NCBI GenBank assembly: GCA_031002005.1
Contig: JARYHS010008074.1
Location: forward strand, 344,496,932 to 344,560,931
From: Vandiemenella viatica
Lineage: Eukaryota; Arthropoda; Insecta; Orthoptera; Morabidae
Length of the DNA: 64,000 nucleotides
Direction of reading: 5' to 3'
A program made the position numbers and the translations under genes. Below are positions 1 through 11,670 of this stretch, in pieces. Numbering within the stretch: position 1 is the stretch's first letter; each line of letters begins with the position of its first letter. The notes below the pieces were generated by a model. It saw only the letters and a program-made list of their open reading frames with translations. It did not search any database and had not been told where the DNA came from.

Positions 1-286
1 ATGGTAGATAGAAGACACACGTTTCATTTAAACTTATTGGTAAACATGTGTACTCCCACATTCACTTTTGAGTGTAGTGAAATACTTCTTCCACCATCCT
101 ATTTGAGTTGGAAGGACAGGAAAGATAAAATTAGAGAAATAAGGTGCCTGACTGAATCTTATATGAATTCTTTTTTCCCTCATACCATTAGGGATTGGAA
201 TGCACAGGAAAAAGATTAGCTATGGTGCTGAGCACCCTCTGCCACCCACAATTTTGTGAATTGCAGAGTATATATGTAGATGTAGA
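1..286 (+). mobile_element. 3' end of a CR1/L2-like non-LTR retrotransposon
   Basis: The first 219 bases encode the last 72 residues of a reverse transcriptase ORF, including the typical C-terminal stretch NSFFPHTIRDWNA. A short 3' UTR with GCTGAGCACCCTCTGCCACC follows, then a TGTAGATGTAG tail ending near 286. The minus-strand LINE at 51100-52880 has the same C-terminus, UTR and tail, so this is another copy of that family. The 5' part lies outside the window. The copy differs from the other by several substitutions and is only a fragment. Confidence 0.88.
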
Positions 287-1650
287 AAATGGAGTTGAAT
301 AATGAGACCGCTTTAAAATTGATCAATTTTTTTTTGTGAACGGGAATGTTTATGGGGCCCTATGAACTGTGAAACAAAAACTGGAGAGATTAGACGCTTT
401 GAGGGATATAGATGGGTTTTTAGAAGTTAATGTGCAAGATCCAAAGAAGAAAATAGAATGTATGTTGACATCTTTTCACCATCAAAGACAAAGAGAAGAA
501 ATCAAATGCAATCCTGCCATCGTACACTGCCTTATGAATGAAAATATTTGGCGATTTCCTATCTCATTTTTTCACTACTTAATGGACTTTTTCTAGCTTT
601 TTGATAGAGGAAGAAATGACTGTTAGTCACTGTTTTTCACTGTCTACCAGTTGGGATTGCTACTTTTGCATCATACTCATTAAAACTACCAGGAGGTGTG
701 TAAACGGTAGATGATATTTTGCTTAAGAAATTGTAATTAAAACATCACTTATTACTTTATAATATAAAATGCTAGTAACTTGCATGAGGTTTCAGTCAAT
801 TGCCATTCCACATGGCCCAATCCCTTAGTGCCAACCCCTTGATTTGATGAGAATGGGAGGCCGAACGCCAATGCCCTGATGACCAACATTGGTCCCAACA
901 CATTGGCTGTCACTTGTTAGCCTTCGTTGGCTTAGTGTGTACGCACCTTAATACAGAATGAAAAAGAATCGCAACATTCATTGAGCATGTCTTTTGAGAT
1001 GTCGTGACTTCAACTGCTTTGTGAAACCTTTCAAAAATTTTACTAGACCTTCTAAAAGATTCCATTTACATTGATTAATCTTTACCTCATCTTGTCCAGT
1101 GTTTCTCAACATGTTGTTTTTTGGGTCACAATTAGAAACTTTCCATCATCTCTCATCTCAACAAGTTGTTGTACAGTTGAGACAGAAGGATTATATTTAA
1201 TATTTCCTGAGAGACGGCAAGCTTTCGTCAACTATTCCAACTTTCTGTGTGTACTGGTTCTGTCGAGACATTTTCTAAAATAGGGTTGCTCTCATTACCT
1301 TGAAGCGATTGAACAATATTATCAAGGGAATCCAAAAACTCTTCTTCCACCATTCTGGTATCTGCTTCTAGCTCCAGCAAGCGATATCTAACTGCCTTAA
1401 CGATGTTCTTGCATTTTATTAATTTTTTTTAAGCATTTCAATTTATGGAACTATATTTATGCTGTCCACTGTTACCAGGTTAAGGAGCCCATGACCAAGA
1501 AATAGGTGATGTTCCATATTAGACAACAAAACTGCTCATCACACATTTATTCTAGCGTAACTAAATTTTCGAAATTTTTCCAACAAAAACTAGTTTAGCT
1601 TTGAGTTATATACCCCTCTTACAGAGGATTTTTAATTCCAGTTTTAGCTA
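287..1650. other. AT-rich stretch, no assigned gene
   Basis: No host exon or named repeat was recognised. A 75-residue frame at 369-596 (+) has no family resemblance that I can see. A minus-strand frame open from about 1428 down to a TGA at 1228-1230 looks coding-like: it contains LLELEADTRMVEEEFLDSLD, which is acidic and helix-prone. It has no ATG and no recognisable domain, so it may be decayed transposon ORF. Confidence 0.4.
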
Positions 1651-1680
1651 ACTCAATCATTCTGGTACCTACTTATTCAC

Positions 1681-4480
1681 TTAATTTATTGAAAAATTTA
1701 AAAATAACGAGCAGTCTTGTTGGGTCATGCTGTTGGAGAACATGCTGTGAATCAAAAGTTGGCAGCAGCGTGCCATAGAGACACTGTGGATACAAGCTGG
1801 CGTGGCAACTACCTCTGCTTTGTACACTCCCATGATAGTCTTCACCCTCCTCATATCATCCAATGAATTACATTACAGCTCTTTAATCATATCTGTAACT
1901 GACTGTGTTGTGCGATAATTTCCAGAAACAAATCTAGCAGCCCTTTTCTTGCACCATCTCCAAACCAAAGTTTTGTAATCCCATTCCTTTACTTCTCTCT
2001 TACATCCCTTGTCACTCTGTACAACAAGTGCAGAATTTCAGAATTTTTCTACTACCTGTCCAATGTGTTCAGCCCAAATAAGCTTGTTATAAAATGTATT
2101 GCCAAGATACTTGCATTTCAAATCTTCAACAAGCAATTCTTTCCCAACCTTATCATAATCAACATTTAGTTTCTTTTATTTGTGTATCTAATAAGCTGAC
2201 TCTTCTTTCCATTTATCTTCATCCCACGTTTACCAACCCAGCTACATCATATTCTGGCCAAATCACCCTGTATCTGTTTACAGTCCTAAAAAAAAAAGTC
2301 GCCTATCTGGCCAGCCCAGGTGTGGGGCCCCCTTAGGAGGAGCGAGGCCTGTAGCATTTGCTACCTACTGCTACATGGTTAGTCCGGTACTGTTTATATA
2401 GCATTATATCATCTGCGAACAATCTAATTTCTGATAGTAAACAATCAACACAATTATTCATTACAATAATGAATAGCAATGGTCCCAATACACTACCCAA
2501 TGGCACTCCCATTTTCACTCACGCTTCATTTGATACTGCATTTCCTACCATAACTTTCTGTTTTCTACTTTTTAAAAATTATTCTACCCAGCAAATCACT
2601 TTCTCATCCCCTCGAATAGTGTTTAACTTATTTACTACAATTTTATGGCTCACTCTGTCAAAAGCCTTTATCTAGCGTAACTCTATTAATTTGGCCTCCC
2701 TTGTCCATTTCATGCAAAATATCTTGCATGTATCCCACCAACTGAGATTTGTATGAATATTCTTGTCCAAAGCCATGCTGCCTACTTCAAAACCACTTTG
2801 CTTCTCACATATATTTCTGATATGGTTTCATATCAATTTCTACCTGCCACTGATTTAAAACTGATTGACCTATAATTTTCAACTCTATTTCTCACCCCTC
2901 CCCCCCCCCTCCCTCCTTTATATACTGGCACTAGTATCACACTTAGTCCTCTGGTAAGCAGGAAGTATCCAGACTCTGTTCCTTATCTTTAAATATTATT
3001 TAAACAATGTCACATCCTGCTATCTTTAAAAATATCTGTAGAAATATTATCTACACCTGCCCATTTGTTTTTTCAGCTTTCTTAGTTCCTTCATGATATC
3101 TTCAGGATTAATTTCGAAATTTTTGGTCTGGTCATTTCTGATTGTGCTGTTAAGCTCATTCTCCAATTTAGACCCTCCAATTTCTGATTCATTGTCCCTA
3201 ATACTCTCACTTCACCAGTTACTTAAAGTCTCTGCCTTTTTCAAATCTTCAATAACTTCTTATCCATCCTTATCTATAAGTGACACAACACCCTCCATTC
3301 CCCTCAGCTTTCTAACATAGCTACAGAAATTTCTAGATGCAACAGTCAATGGTCCCCCTGGACTGATAATACTCTTCATAAATCCATCTTTAGCCACCTT
3401 CTCAGCTATTATTAAGTCTTTGTTTGGTTGTTTTAAATATTCCCTCTTACCTCTCTGTCTCTTAACTCTGTTCTCTTCTTACCAACCTTTTTAACCTCCT
3501 CACCTCCCTATTATAGTGCACACGTTCTGTACTTCTCTTTATTTTCTGTTTTGGAATAAATTTTTCTTCCCCCTTTCTTACTATCTCCTAGAACTCTTCC
3601 CCCCTATACTCTACTGTACTTTAGCAATCCTTCCATTTGGTGAAATGTTCTCTGAAATATCTCTTAAAGTTTGAAATCTGTGCCTTTTTATAATTGTACC
3701 TATTTCCTCTCTTCAATTTTAATTCTCGTATATCCATCAGAAATGCTTCATGATCACTTATTCCTTCAGTTACTGACACCCCACAAGCTTATCATTGGTC
3801 TTTATTAGGAATATATCCAAAGTATTTTGTCCCCTAGCATTCTGGTCTACCACTCCTGTAAATTCTCCTTCCATTATTAAGGTAGTAACAAATCTCTGTT
3901 CCCTTGTGTTATTAATATTATTTCCTAACCAGTTTACACCTGGTAAATTTAAATCCCCACCAATTATGACCATTCTATTCTCACATCTGAAATTTGGTTA
4001 TGAATTTAATTTCTTCCCAAGAGCCTCATCTTCATGTGTCATTCTTCCACTGTGGTAAGCAGCCAACACTCTGATTTTTTGATTTTTTATTTCCCCAGTA
4101 ATCTATCCCAAGTAACTCATGGTCATGATCTATGAACACCAGTTGACTGTGGTATTTTTTGGTAACTAGTGTGAAAACTCCTCCACCAATTGCTCCTCTG
4201 TCTCTGTAGTACACTCTGTAACCATTGAAAAAAATCTCACTGTCCAGTATGTCTTATTTTAACGAACTCTCTACCCCAATTATTATTTGTGGTTTGTGAA
4301 CCTCTATTAAGTTTGAACATTCGATTACTTTGTTCATTATACTTCTACAGTTTACCATTATTACTGGCTTTATATTTTCATTTTTTACCTCCTCCTTCCC
4401 AGTTCTACCCTAGTTTGTTATTGTTTGTGCAACTTCATCTATTTCTTTATCATCTGTGATTTTTTTCCCATTGTGGATCT
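1681..4480 (-). mobile_element. CR1/L2-like LINE, copy A (3' and central part), decayed
   Basis: Read on the minus strand, fragments of one LINE appear in order. An apurinic-type endonuclease is at 4214-3770, with GGDLNLPGVNW in the metal-binding region. The RT palm is at 2518-2333, with GVPLGSVLGPLLF and the catalytic box FADD. The C-terminal domain is at about 1990-1681, with KKRAARFVSGNY and RRVKTIMGVYK. Stops and frameshifts break it throughout. The same sequence recurs at 17953-20450 (copy B). Its 5' continuation was pushed to 9833 by the LTR element at 4481-9832. Confidence 0.85.
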
Positions 4481-4947
4481 TGCTAGGTCCTCCTTACTAC
4501 TAATTAGTCGAAGGTAGATAGCCCGCCAACTTCAACACATGACCCAAGCATTGATTTTCGCGGTAGTGCTATAACTTAGAATAATATTGTTGGTTAATAA
4601 ACTGCTCTCAAATTACTCACTTCTGCACAACGGATGTTAAAGTTAAATCAGATCCACCAATATTTCCATTTATCTGCACAATTTATTGAACACTTTAAAT
4701 ACTCAGATAACACAATACATAGTCGTCACTTTACAATCAATATATTTCCTCGTGGTCTCTCTATGTGCCATCTTAATACCTTCTGTTCTTTTTACACCAA
4801 CAGTACAGTAGTACCAACTACAAAAAAATTACATTACTACAATAGACTTAAAATTACCCAAATATCTATACATACTAATTATGCTGTGAAAGTTTATTTG
4901 CTAATCTATTTACAATTTCAGCAATGATTTGTGAGTGGGACCTCACA
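4481..4947 (-). repeat. 3' LTR of the Gypsy-type element
   Basis: 467 bp, plus-strand ends TGCTAGGTCC and GGACCTCACA. It matches 9085-9832 along its length apart from scattered substitutions and the 269-bp MITE in the other copy. It is the 3' LTR in the direction of transcription because the polypurine tract abuts its right edge. Confidence 0.92.
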
Positions 4948-4950
4948 CAT

Positions 4951-4963
4951 GCCCCCACTTTGA
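4951..4963 (-). other. Polypurine tract of the LTR element
   Basis: On the minus strand the sequence directly before the 3' LTR is TCAAAGTGGGGGC followed by ATG and the LTR start TGTGAGG. A purine run in this place primes plus-strand cDNA synthesis in LTR elements and fixes the element's direction. Confidence 0.75.
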
Positions 4964-5169
4964 CAAACAAGCACTTTTTTTTCTTTGAAGAAAATTGTCT
5001 TGTTAGGAAGTCCAACCTTTTTTACAAGTGATTGCTGTTTCATACATTTTCCACAATTCTGTCCTGTTTTATTCCTGGAATCATAACAATTATCACTCAC
5101 TGTCTCTTTCAGTCTATATCTTTACCAGTCAATTTTACACAATATCTCCAGATTTCACAAGAATACATT

Positions 5170-5690
5170 ATTGTCACTGATCTTCCCTTACTTTGTACAG
5201 TTTCAAGTCTGTTATGTTTCTTAACCCAAATTTTCTACCAGATTTAGGATACACTAGCCAGTATGCATTCCTATGTGGCTTCCCATCTATCTTAAATGGT
5301 CCATAGTAAACATCAAAAACCTTCTAATCTCTGTGTTTATTTCGCATGACCTCTCCTGAGTCTTCACCAGTATCAAATTGCCCAAGTTAATTTGACAGGT
5401 TGACATCTTTAGTCATGCCTTTTCTTTCTTTCTTCTGAACTTTTCTTCATTCTTTTCCTTTGTCAGCCTCCATAACATTGTTTCTTTTTTCTTTTCTTCC
5501 AGTCTTTTATTCCTTCCTCCTGTTCCTCATTTAAAACCTCTTCTTGCAGTAAGTCCCTTTCAAGTTTTTCCTGAGACCACTTCAACAATTCTAACTTACT
5601 TCCATCTTTTAGGCACAACTGTTGTAAATTTAATTTTCTGCTGCTATATTGGCTATTGGCGTCCGTGTTCCACCTACTGTTGTTTTCCAC
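5170..5690 (-). pseudogene. Integrase C-terminal (GPY/F-type) fragment
   Basis: The minus-strand frames at about 5420-5180 resemble the end of Gypsy integrases. LGNLILVKTQE is followed, after a frameshift, by VYYGPFKIDGKP, NAYWLVYP and LRNITDLKLYK, which correspond to the GPY/F module that binds DNA non-specifically. Upstream, 5690-5463 is a charged, Lys/Glu-rich segment containing KWSQEKLERDLLQEEVLNEE, which fits the linker before this module. The catalytic DDE core and the HHCC zinc finger are absent, so this is a remnant of a larger pol gene. Confidence 0.65.
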
Positions 5691-6219
5691 CAGATCTTTC
5701 TTCTTCTGTTTGACCGGTCAAATTATTCACCACATTGGATTCATTGTTTCCCACAACCAAGCTCATATAATGGCCACTTTCTCCTGAAACTTGAACATTT
5801 GCTCCCTCTGGCATTATACTTTCTTCATCATCATTAACGGCATATTTCCTCAACAGGAAAAATCTTACTTCTTCAACTTCCTCATCGTCTAATATCCCAT
5901 TTTCTTCTTCTACTTCACAATTTTCTTCTTCTTTGTTACTATCATCTTTATCGCTGCACCATTTCTCATTTCCATCTACTTCATTGTCATTAGTACTATC
6001 ACTATCCACGGATGTAGTTTCATACAGCTCTTCATCCACCCCTTCTGATATAAGGTCATTTGGTAACATTTCTTCCATTGAAGTGTTTTTCCTTATCCTT
6101 TCCCCACAGTTCTCTTGATTGTCATGATTTCCAACATCGATTCTAGCTAATTCTTGCATCTCTTTCTTGTGCCAATTATATTCACAAATTCTTGTAAATG
6201 TTCTGCAGCTCCTCCTCAT
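5674..6219 (-). CDS. Acidic ORF inside the LTR element, unrecognised
   Basis: A 181-residue open frame lying between gag and the integrase remnant. Residues about 50-115 are extremely acidic, with runs such as EEENCEVEEENGILDDEEVE. I see no protease DTG/DSG site, zinc knuckle or reverse transcriptase motif. It stands where protease and reverse transcriptase would be in a complete Gypsy element. It could be a diverged linker brought in when pol was deleted, or coding sequence peculiar to this family. Function not known. Confidence 0.4.
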   Translation of the reverse strand: MRRSCRTFTRICEYNWHKKEMQELARIDVGNHDNQENCGERIRKNTSMEEMLPNDLISEGVDEELYETTSVDSDSTNDNEVDGNEKWCSDKDDSNKEEENCEVEEENGILDDEEVEEVRFFLLRKYAVNDDEESIMPEGANVQVSGESGHYMSLVVGNNESNVVNNLTGQTEEERSGGKQQ

Positions 6220-6852
6220 TTAATAACTTAAAACATTCCCACCATCTTAGCGGTTGTTCCTCTTCAAAAACTCATACACCCTCTTTTTCTGTTGTTCTCT
6301 CATGATTATGTGTACCATTGCTGTGGTTCACATTTTGAATATCACACCTAGTTATTTCTTCCCATATACTTTCAGTTCTACACCAATTGTCGTCATCCAG
6401 GTTGGTCTTGTTCTCTCGATCCTTCGGTCCTGTTTTGATTTTTTCCGCTACTGTTCGGACTGCCCCAGTTGCTCCACTGAGTTTCCCATCATTTGCACAG
6501 GATCATGCTTCCTTCCTTTGTCCCTTCTTACTATCTGATTATTGTTGTGATGTGAACACTAATTGTCATGGCTCCTGTCTTCATATTCCCTTCTCCTATT
6601 ATCACCCAAATTCCTGTTGAACTGCTCTTCTTGGTTATATCTGTTCATAAAGCCTCTGCCTGTAGTAAAATTATCCTGCAACAGCAGCTGGTTTGATCTA
6701 TTATAACTTTAGAAATCATTCCTCCTATCATCTCTCAGCCCATGTTTATTGGTACTACTCAAACATTCCAATCTTTCAACTGCTTCAAGAAATTCTTCCA
6801 TACTACTCCATTGATTTATGATTAGCTCCTCTTGAACAGGTCTGGGCAATTT

Positions 6853-8045
6853 TTATAACACTTCTATCTTTTCATCATCTATTTCTTGGTCCAGATAACA
6901 TAATTCCTTCATAACTGTTTCACAAAAGTACTTCATATTACCATCACACCTACTATAATATCGACAATTCCAAAAATCCCTTCTCACTCTTCTTTGCTTC
7001 TGCTGCGACCAATAGTTGCTCAAAAATAATCTCAAAAATTCTTCATAGTGTCACATTCCTTTGCACTCTCGCAACTCCATGCAAAGGCATCCCCTCTTAA
7101 CATGTTTTTAACATATCTTATCTTGTTGACGTCTGACCAATCATAGGGTAAACCATTCTTATAAGCTCTAACAAATTCTGCAGGATGCACCCCTCCTTCT
7201 GGTTCAAATTTCACTTCCAGTAACTTAAAATGATTCGTAATGATGTTACTGCTTCCCATAGTAGTCACACCTCGCTGTTCTGATTCCTCAACTCTTTGAA
7301 TTAATTGCACTATTTCTTCCCTCACATCTTCTTTAACTACTTTCAATTGCACTTCCATCTTGTTAGCTACTTCCGCCACCTTACATGTCACCCCTTTTGC
7401 CTCCTTGTTCATAACCATTAACCTCTCTCCTAATTGAGAAATTCTTTTGGAATTGATTTTCGTCTTCTCCTTCAATTCTTCAATCCTTTTGGCAAAATCC
7501 CTCTGATTTTCATAAATTATTTTATTTTCTTCTCGCATGGCCATTTGCTCTTCTTGTTTTATATTACTACTTTTCTTCACTTCCTCCTCAACTTTCTGTT
7601 GCACTAAACACTCTTCATTCTGTCTGGTAGTCTCCACATGCTTTTCCACATAATCATGCACCATCGTTACTTCCTTTTCCATTCTAGTATCAATATCCTC
7701 TATTAATATTTGCTTTATATTTTCTATCGTCTTGTCACCTCTCTTCTGATTGCCAAATACACGTGTCCATTTTCAACAACATATCCTACTTTATCATTCG
7801 CACTTCATCTGTAATTTTTCTTTCCATTTTTTCAGTTGTTTTCTGACTTCATTCAATTTTTCATTCAATTTTTCTTTCCATTTTTTGGTTGTTTGTTTTG
7901 ACTCTTCTCTCATACACACTATAAAGCAATTAGCATTGATATTTTGCCACTTTTCTCTTTGAGCATCAATTGGTTCATTACGCCTCTCTTTTTCTCGGAT
8001 ATTTACTTGATCGACTGGTACTGGTGTTGATGTAACGTTTATCAT
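6853..8045 (-). pseudogene. Gag-like polyprotein of the LTR element, broken frames
   Basis: Minus-strand frames run 8045-7794, 7682-7032 and 7035-6853. The first two are rich in Lys/Glu heptads and predict long coiled coils. The second then enters a capsid-like segment with FEPEGGVHPAEFVRAYKNGL, LRGDAFAWS and so on, of the retrotransposon gag type. The third continues the capsid (RRDFWNCRYYSRCDG). Further on, near 6840-6780, comes LPRPVQEELI and FLEAVERLE, also gag-like. At least two frameshifts or stops separate the parts. A long coiled N-terminal half ahead of the capsid is unusual for Gypsy gag. Confidence 0.7.
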
Positions 8046-9064
8046 GTAACTGTGTCACAGATATTATTAACTCTAATATCTACACTAGTATCACCACTGG
8101 TCAACGGCTCAATTCAGCTTCCCCCCACGCTGTCTGAGATATCAGCGCTACTAGCTTCAGCTACACTATGCAAGCCAACAACTCCATTTCCGCCTCTTCA
8201 TTGTCAAAATTAGAATTTATTATTCTCAACCTCTTTAAGACTTAATTCAGCATCACAGTTGACTAATTTCTCACTAATTGCCTCCATGTTGATTACAAAT
8301 TGACATAAAACACAGAAACACAGTATTAATCAGCTATTAAAATATTCTGCCAAGTCACATGACAATATAACACATTACAAAATCACTTCAAAATCATACA
8401 ACACCATTTTACAATGAAGCTAGACTTTTAAACAGGTACAGAAACCTATTTCAGAAATACTTACTGTGCCAAGAAATAGCTGCACTCCTGTAAAATAAAT
8501 TTTACGACACAAAATACAAATAACATAACACTGAAAGTTACAATGGCTGACATACCTTCTTATACAGATTTTGCTTTATATTTGCTTACTTAATTAAAAA
8601 CCCTGTACTTAATGATTTCTTTATTCCTTTAACTAAAGCTTTCACAGCATTTAAATTTAGTTTGAACAGTTTCTTACTTATTAAAAATATTCTTACAATA
8701 CCTTTCTCCAGACTTTAAACTCTCAATTCTAACAAGCAGTTCTCAGTTGCTTTATACTCTTTTTTTACCAGTTCTTATTTAACTCAATTGTTCATTTGCT
8801 GTTATCTTTACCACTTATTTATAAAACAACTAACAAAACTGTTCCGACAAAATCTACCAAGTTAATTTCTTCTAGTCTTTCTTGCAAATATTCTTACTTT
8901 GATAATGTTGAAATTCTTCCAGAAAAATAAATTGTCTGTTGTACTTGCGCCGAAATTATTCTTTCTTCACAATACCTGCCACCATTTGTCGATGTCTTCC
9001 TCACACCGTTCACTCCCGATGAAATAATTCTAGCTTGTAAGCAATGTAATACATTTCCTAATCC

Positions 9065-9081
9065 TAGCTTAAGGGTTGCCA
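9065..9081 (-). other. Putative tRNA primer-binding site
   Basis: Three bases inside the 5' LTR edge, the minus strand reads TGGCAACCCTTAAGCTA. It begins TGG, as expected for pairing with the CCA end of a tRNA. I could not match it to a particular tRNA by memory. Confidence 0.45.
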
Positions 9082-9084
9082 ATT

Positions 9085-9832
9085 TGCTAGGTCCTCCTTA
9101 CTATTAATTAGTCAAAGGTAGATAGCCCGCCAACTTCAACACATGGCCCAAGCGTTGATTTTCGCTGTAGTGCTATCACCTAGCATTTTATTATTGCTTA
9201 ATAAACTGCTCTTAAATTACACACTTCTGTGCAACAGATGTTAATTGTTAAATCAGATCTACCAATATTTCCATTTATCTGCACAATTTATTGAACACTT
9301 TTAAATCCTCGGATAACACAATACATAGTCGTCACTTTACAATTAATACATTCCCTCATGGTCTCTCTGTCAGTGGCGGATCTACAAATTTTCCGAGTCG
9401 GGGAAAAAACTTGAGATTGCCGCCCCTTCAAACATGAATTTGTCGCCTGGGGCGGTACAGAGCTATTCTTTGATTTTGCCGCCCCCTCATGGTTTCCGCT
9501 TGGGACAGCAGAGCTAAAAAAAAGGTCACCGTCACACGAATTTGCCATTTACCGCTCCTCCAAACACGATTTTGCCGCCCCCCTGATATTGTCGCCCGGG
9601 GCAAGCGCCCCGGTTTGACCCCCCCTAGATCTGGCGCTGCTCTCTGTGCATTATCTTAATACCTTCTGTTCTTTTTACACCAACAGTACAGTAGTACCAA
9701 CTACAAAGAATTACATTACTACAATAGACTTAAAATTACCCAAATATCTATACATACTAATTATGCTGTGAAAGTCTGTTATTTGAAAACCTATTTAAAA
9801 TTTCAGCAATGATTTGTGAGTGGCACCTCACA
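9085..9832 (-). repeat. 5' LTR of the Gypsy-type element, carrying a MITE
   Basis: Same sequence as 4481-4947 but interrupted at 9371-9639 by a hAT MITE with its 8-bp duplication. Without the insert it is about 471 bp. The two LTRs differ by scattered substitutions and small indels, so the insertion is not recent. Confidence 0.92.
9371..9639. mobile_element. hAT-type MITE in the 5' LTR
   Basis: 269 bp flanked by a perfect 8-bp duplication CTCTCTGT (9363-9370, 9640-9647). Ends CAGTGGCGGATCTA and, inverted, CAGCGCCAGATCTA. The 8-bp target and CAG start mark the hAT superfamily. It has no coding capacity. The other LTR gives the unfilled site. Confidence 0.92.
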
Positions 9833-9893
9833 ATCTACATTAAGTATTTCTTTGATCATCTATTTCCATCCCTTCACCAACAGCCCTAATCAA
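9833..9893 (-). mobile_element. CR1/L2-like LINE, copy A, displaced 5' part
   Basis: After the second ATCT the sequence resumes copy A. The stretch ATCTAC...TTTGATCA...CTGTTTCCATCCCTTCACC-like matches copy B at 19535-19595, where no LTR element is inserted. Similarity fades after about 9890; 9894-10218 holds nothing I can assign. Confidence 0.8.
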
Positions 9894-10220
9894 TGCTGGA
9901 AAACCTCTTGCTTATTTTCTAAATTATTAAAACAAAGGCTTAACTTATGTTAAGTATATAATTTTTTGATATGTTTTTGCTACTGCTATTATTTATTCTT
10001 TCATTTTTATTCACTCTATTTGTTCAACCTTTCCTTGAGGTTATTCAATTTTTGTCACAAATAACTGCTCCCAAAACTGTATTGTTTTCCTCACTGCAAA
10101 TTGTGCTGTCCCATCCACCAATAACGGCCAATTGTTCAATCATTTAGCAGCCATCTTGTTACCACACACTTGACTCACTAAATATCATTCTTTCATCTTA
10201 TTGTGGAGTAACCTGAAATA

Positions 10221-11313
10221 CACCTCTGTCTCAAAAGTAATGAGACTGTTTTGAAAAATATTGATTTATTGAATATTTTTGCTAATGCACTTGTCTTCAA
10301 AATAGATCCCTTGAGCATTGATACAATGTTTTAAATCAGTGATGTCAAAGATAAGGCCCACAATCACAATGTGACACAGAAAGAAGAATCATGTATACTA
10401 TAAAATTAAATAAAATGTTATAATAATTCAGTACATTCTTTTTATTTGAATCTGGCCCGCCTACACATTCTAAATTTAATATACGACCCTCTGCAAAATT
10501 GAGTTTGACACCTATGCTTTAAATGGTTCTGCCACTAAAGTCCTTCTCTGGAATGTCCTTTAAGACTTGTATCAGTCACTTGAATCCCAGGAATGGACTC
10601 AAAACGGTGACCTTTGTGAACCCTCTTGATCTTTGGAAACAAAAATAAGTCCAGCTGTGACAGATGTGGGTTGTACAGGGGTTGCAACAGAGTTGCCACA
10701 TTTTTCTTCACCAGTAAATCTCTTTCCAACAGCGCCCTGTAGGCTGGAGCATTCTCATGATGAAGCCACCAGCAACCAACAGTGTCCGGATGTGTTCTGA
10801 CAACTCTTTTGATCTTTGAAATGATTCGATGCACATAACTTTTTGGAAATACCACCTCATCAGCAATTTATCTCACGCTTACCCTCTGGTCAGAGTCCAG
10901 AATTACCTACACAAGCATCACATTTTCATCATTTTTGTGGAGTGTTCCTCATCTTCCACATGTTCCCAAGCATTTTTGAAAGCCTTGTGCCACTTAAAAA
11001 CTTGAATGAGCACAGAGTTTCATTTCAACATGCATCTGTCAACATTTTGAATGCCTGTCATAGATTTTCCGAGTTTGACACGAATTTTATGCCATAACGT
11101 CACTCCAAACTTCCCTGCATCTTGAATCGTTATGTGATACAAAAACAGACTTCAGATCATGGTCAATCCTCACTTTCCCAGTGCTTGGAGGCACCCAAGC
11201 CAAGTCTCATTTTATTCCTAAGACTCCTCACCACCAATCTGATCCAGTTAGTGCATATTTTGTTGCATTGATGCAACTAAATAAAATCTTTCTTATTACT
11301 TTCGTGACAGAAG
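10221..11313 (-). mobile_element. mariner-family transposon relic
   Basis: TA dinucleotides border imperfect inverted ends of about 27 bp (CTCTGTCTCAAAAGTAATGAG at left; inverted right end with TTCTGTCACGAAAGTAAT). The minus-strand frame 10855-10535 encodes a mariner transposase C-terminal half: WWLHHENAPAYRA corresponds to the second catalytic Asp region, followed by VATLLQPLYNPHLSQLDLFLFP, the YSPDLAP-D(F)FLFP block. In mariners the third catalytic residue is the Asp of that block. The N-terminal half up to about 11250 is broken. A MITE at 10337-10516 interrupts the C-terminus. It lies in an intron or the upstream flank of MTTP exons. Confidence 0.8.
10337..10516. mobile_element. hAT-type MITE inside the mariner relic
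   Basis: 180 bp flanked by TTTTAAAT (10329-10336) and CTTTAAAT (10517-10524), 7 of 8 identical. Ends CAGTGATGTCAAA and, inverted, CATAGGTGTCAAA, with the internal GGCCCAC/GGCCCGCC motif common in hAT MITEs. The interior is AT-rich and non-coding. Confidence 0.75.
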
Positions 11314-11670
11314 TATTGTGCACTTATTTTAAACCTTTGTCTCTGCAACTGTCTTGACTTTAGTTAGTAATGTTTTGAAGTGTTATTGTTTATATTCACA
11401 CGGTCTTAAAGCATTTTTGAGTTTATTATAACCTCATATTTTATACATTTATGTAGCTCTTTTATACACTGTAAAAACTATTTAGGGTTTATTAGATTTA
11501 GAAATTTAGTAATGGAGCCAGATAATCATGTACAATTTGTTATTTAAGGTTTTGTTTATTTGTCTGCTTCAGTGAAACTCTTCAGGATAGCCTTTTAAAA
11601 AATTGATTAAATAATGGATCATGGGAAATTTGTAACACAGTATTAACACTTGGTTTTCCTTACTTTTTAG

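Larger units (their letters stand above)
4481..9832 (-). mobile_element. Gypsy/Ty3-type LTR retrotransposon with a deleted pol
   Basis: Two long terminal repeats (4481-4947 and 9085-9832) begin TG and end CA. They enclose 4.1 kb and are flanked by a 4-bp duplication ATCT (4477-4480 and 9833-9836). A purine tract next to the left LTR and a TGG-initiated primer site next to the right LTR both place transcription on the minus strand. Coding matter is a gag-like ORF, an acidic ORF and only the C-terminal tail of integrase. Protease, reverse transcriptase and RNase H are not seen, so this copy could not move without help. It is inserted in LINE copy A. Confidence 0.9.

Noticed and set aside
5674..6219. 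Acidic 181-residue ORF as a host gene
   Set aside because: It lies wholly between the two LTRs on the element's coding strand, so it is better seen as part of the retrotransposon.
1..11670. Upstream MTTP exons hidden among the transposons
   Set aside because: I looked for further MTTP-like frames bordered by splice sites and saw none; the segment is almost wholly mobile-element DNA.
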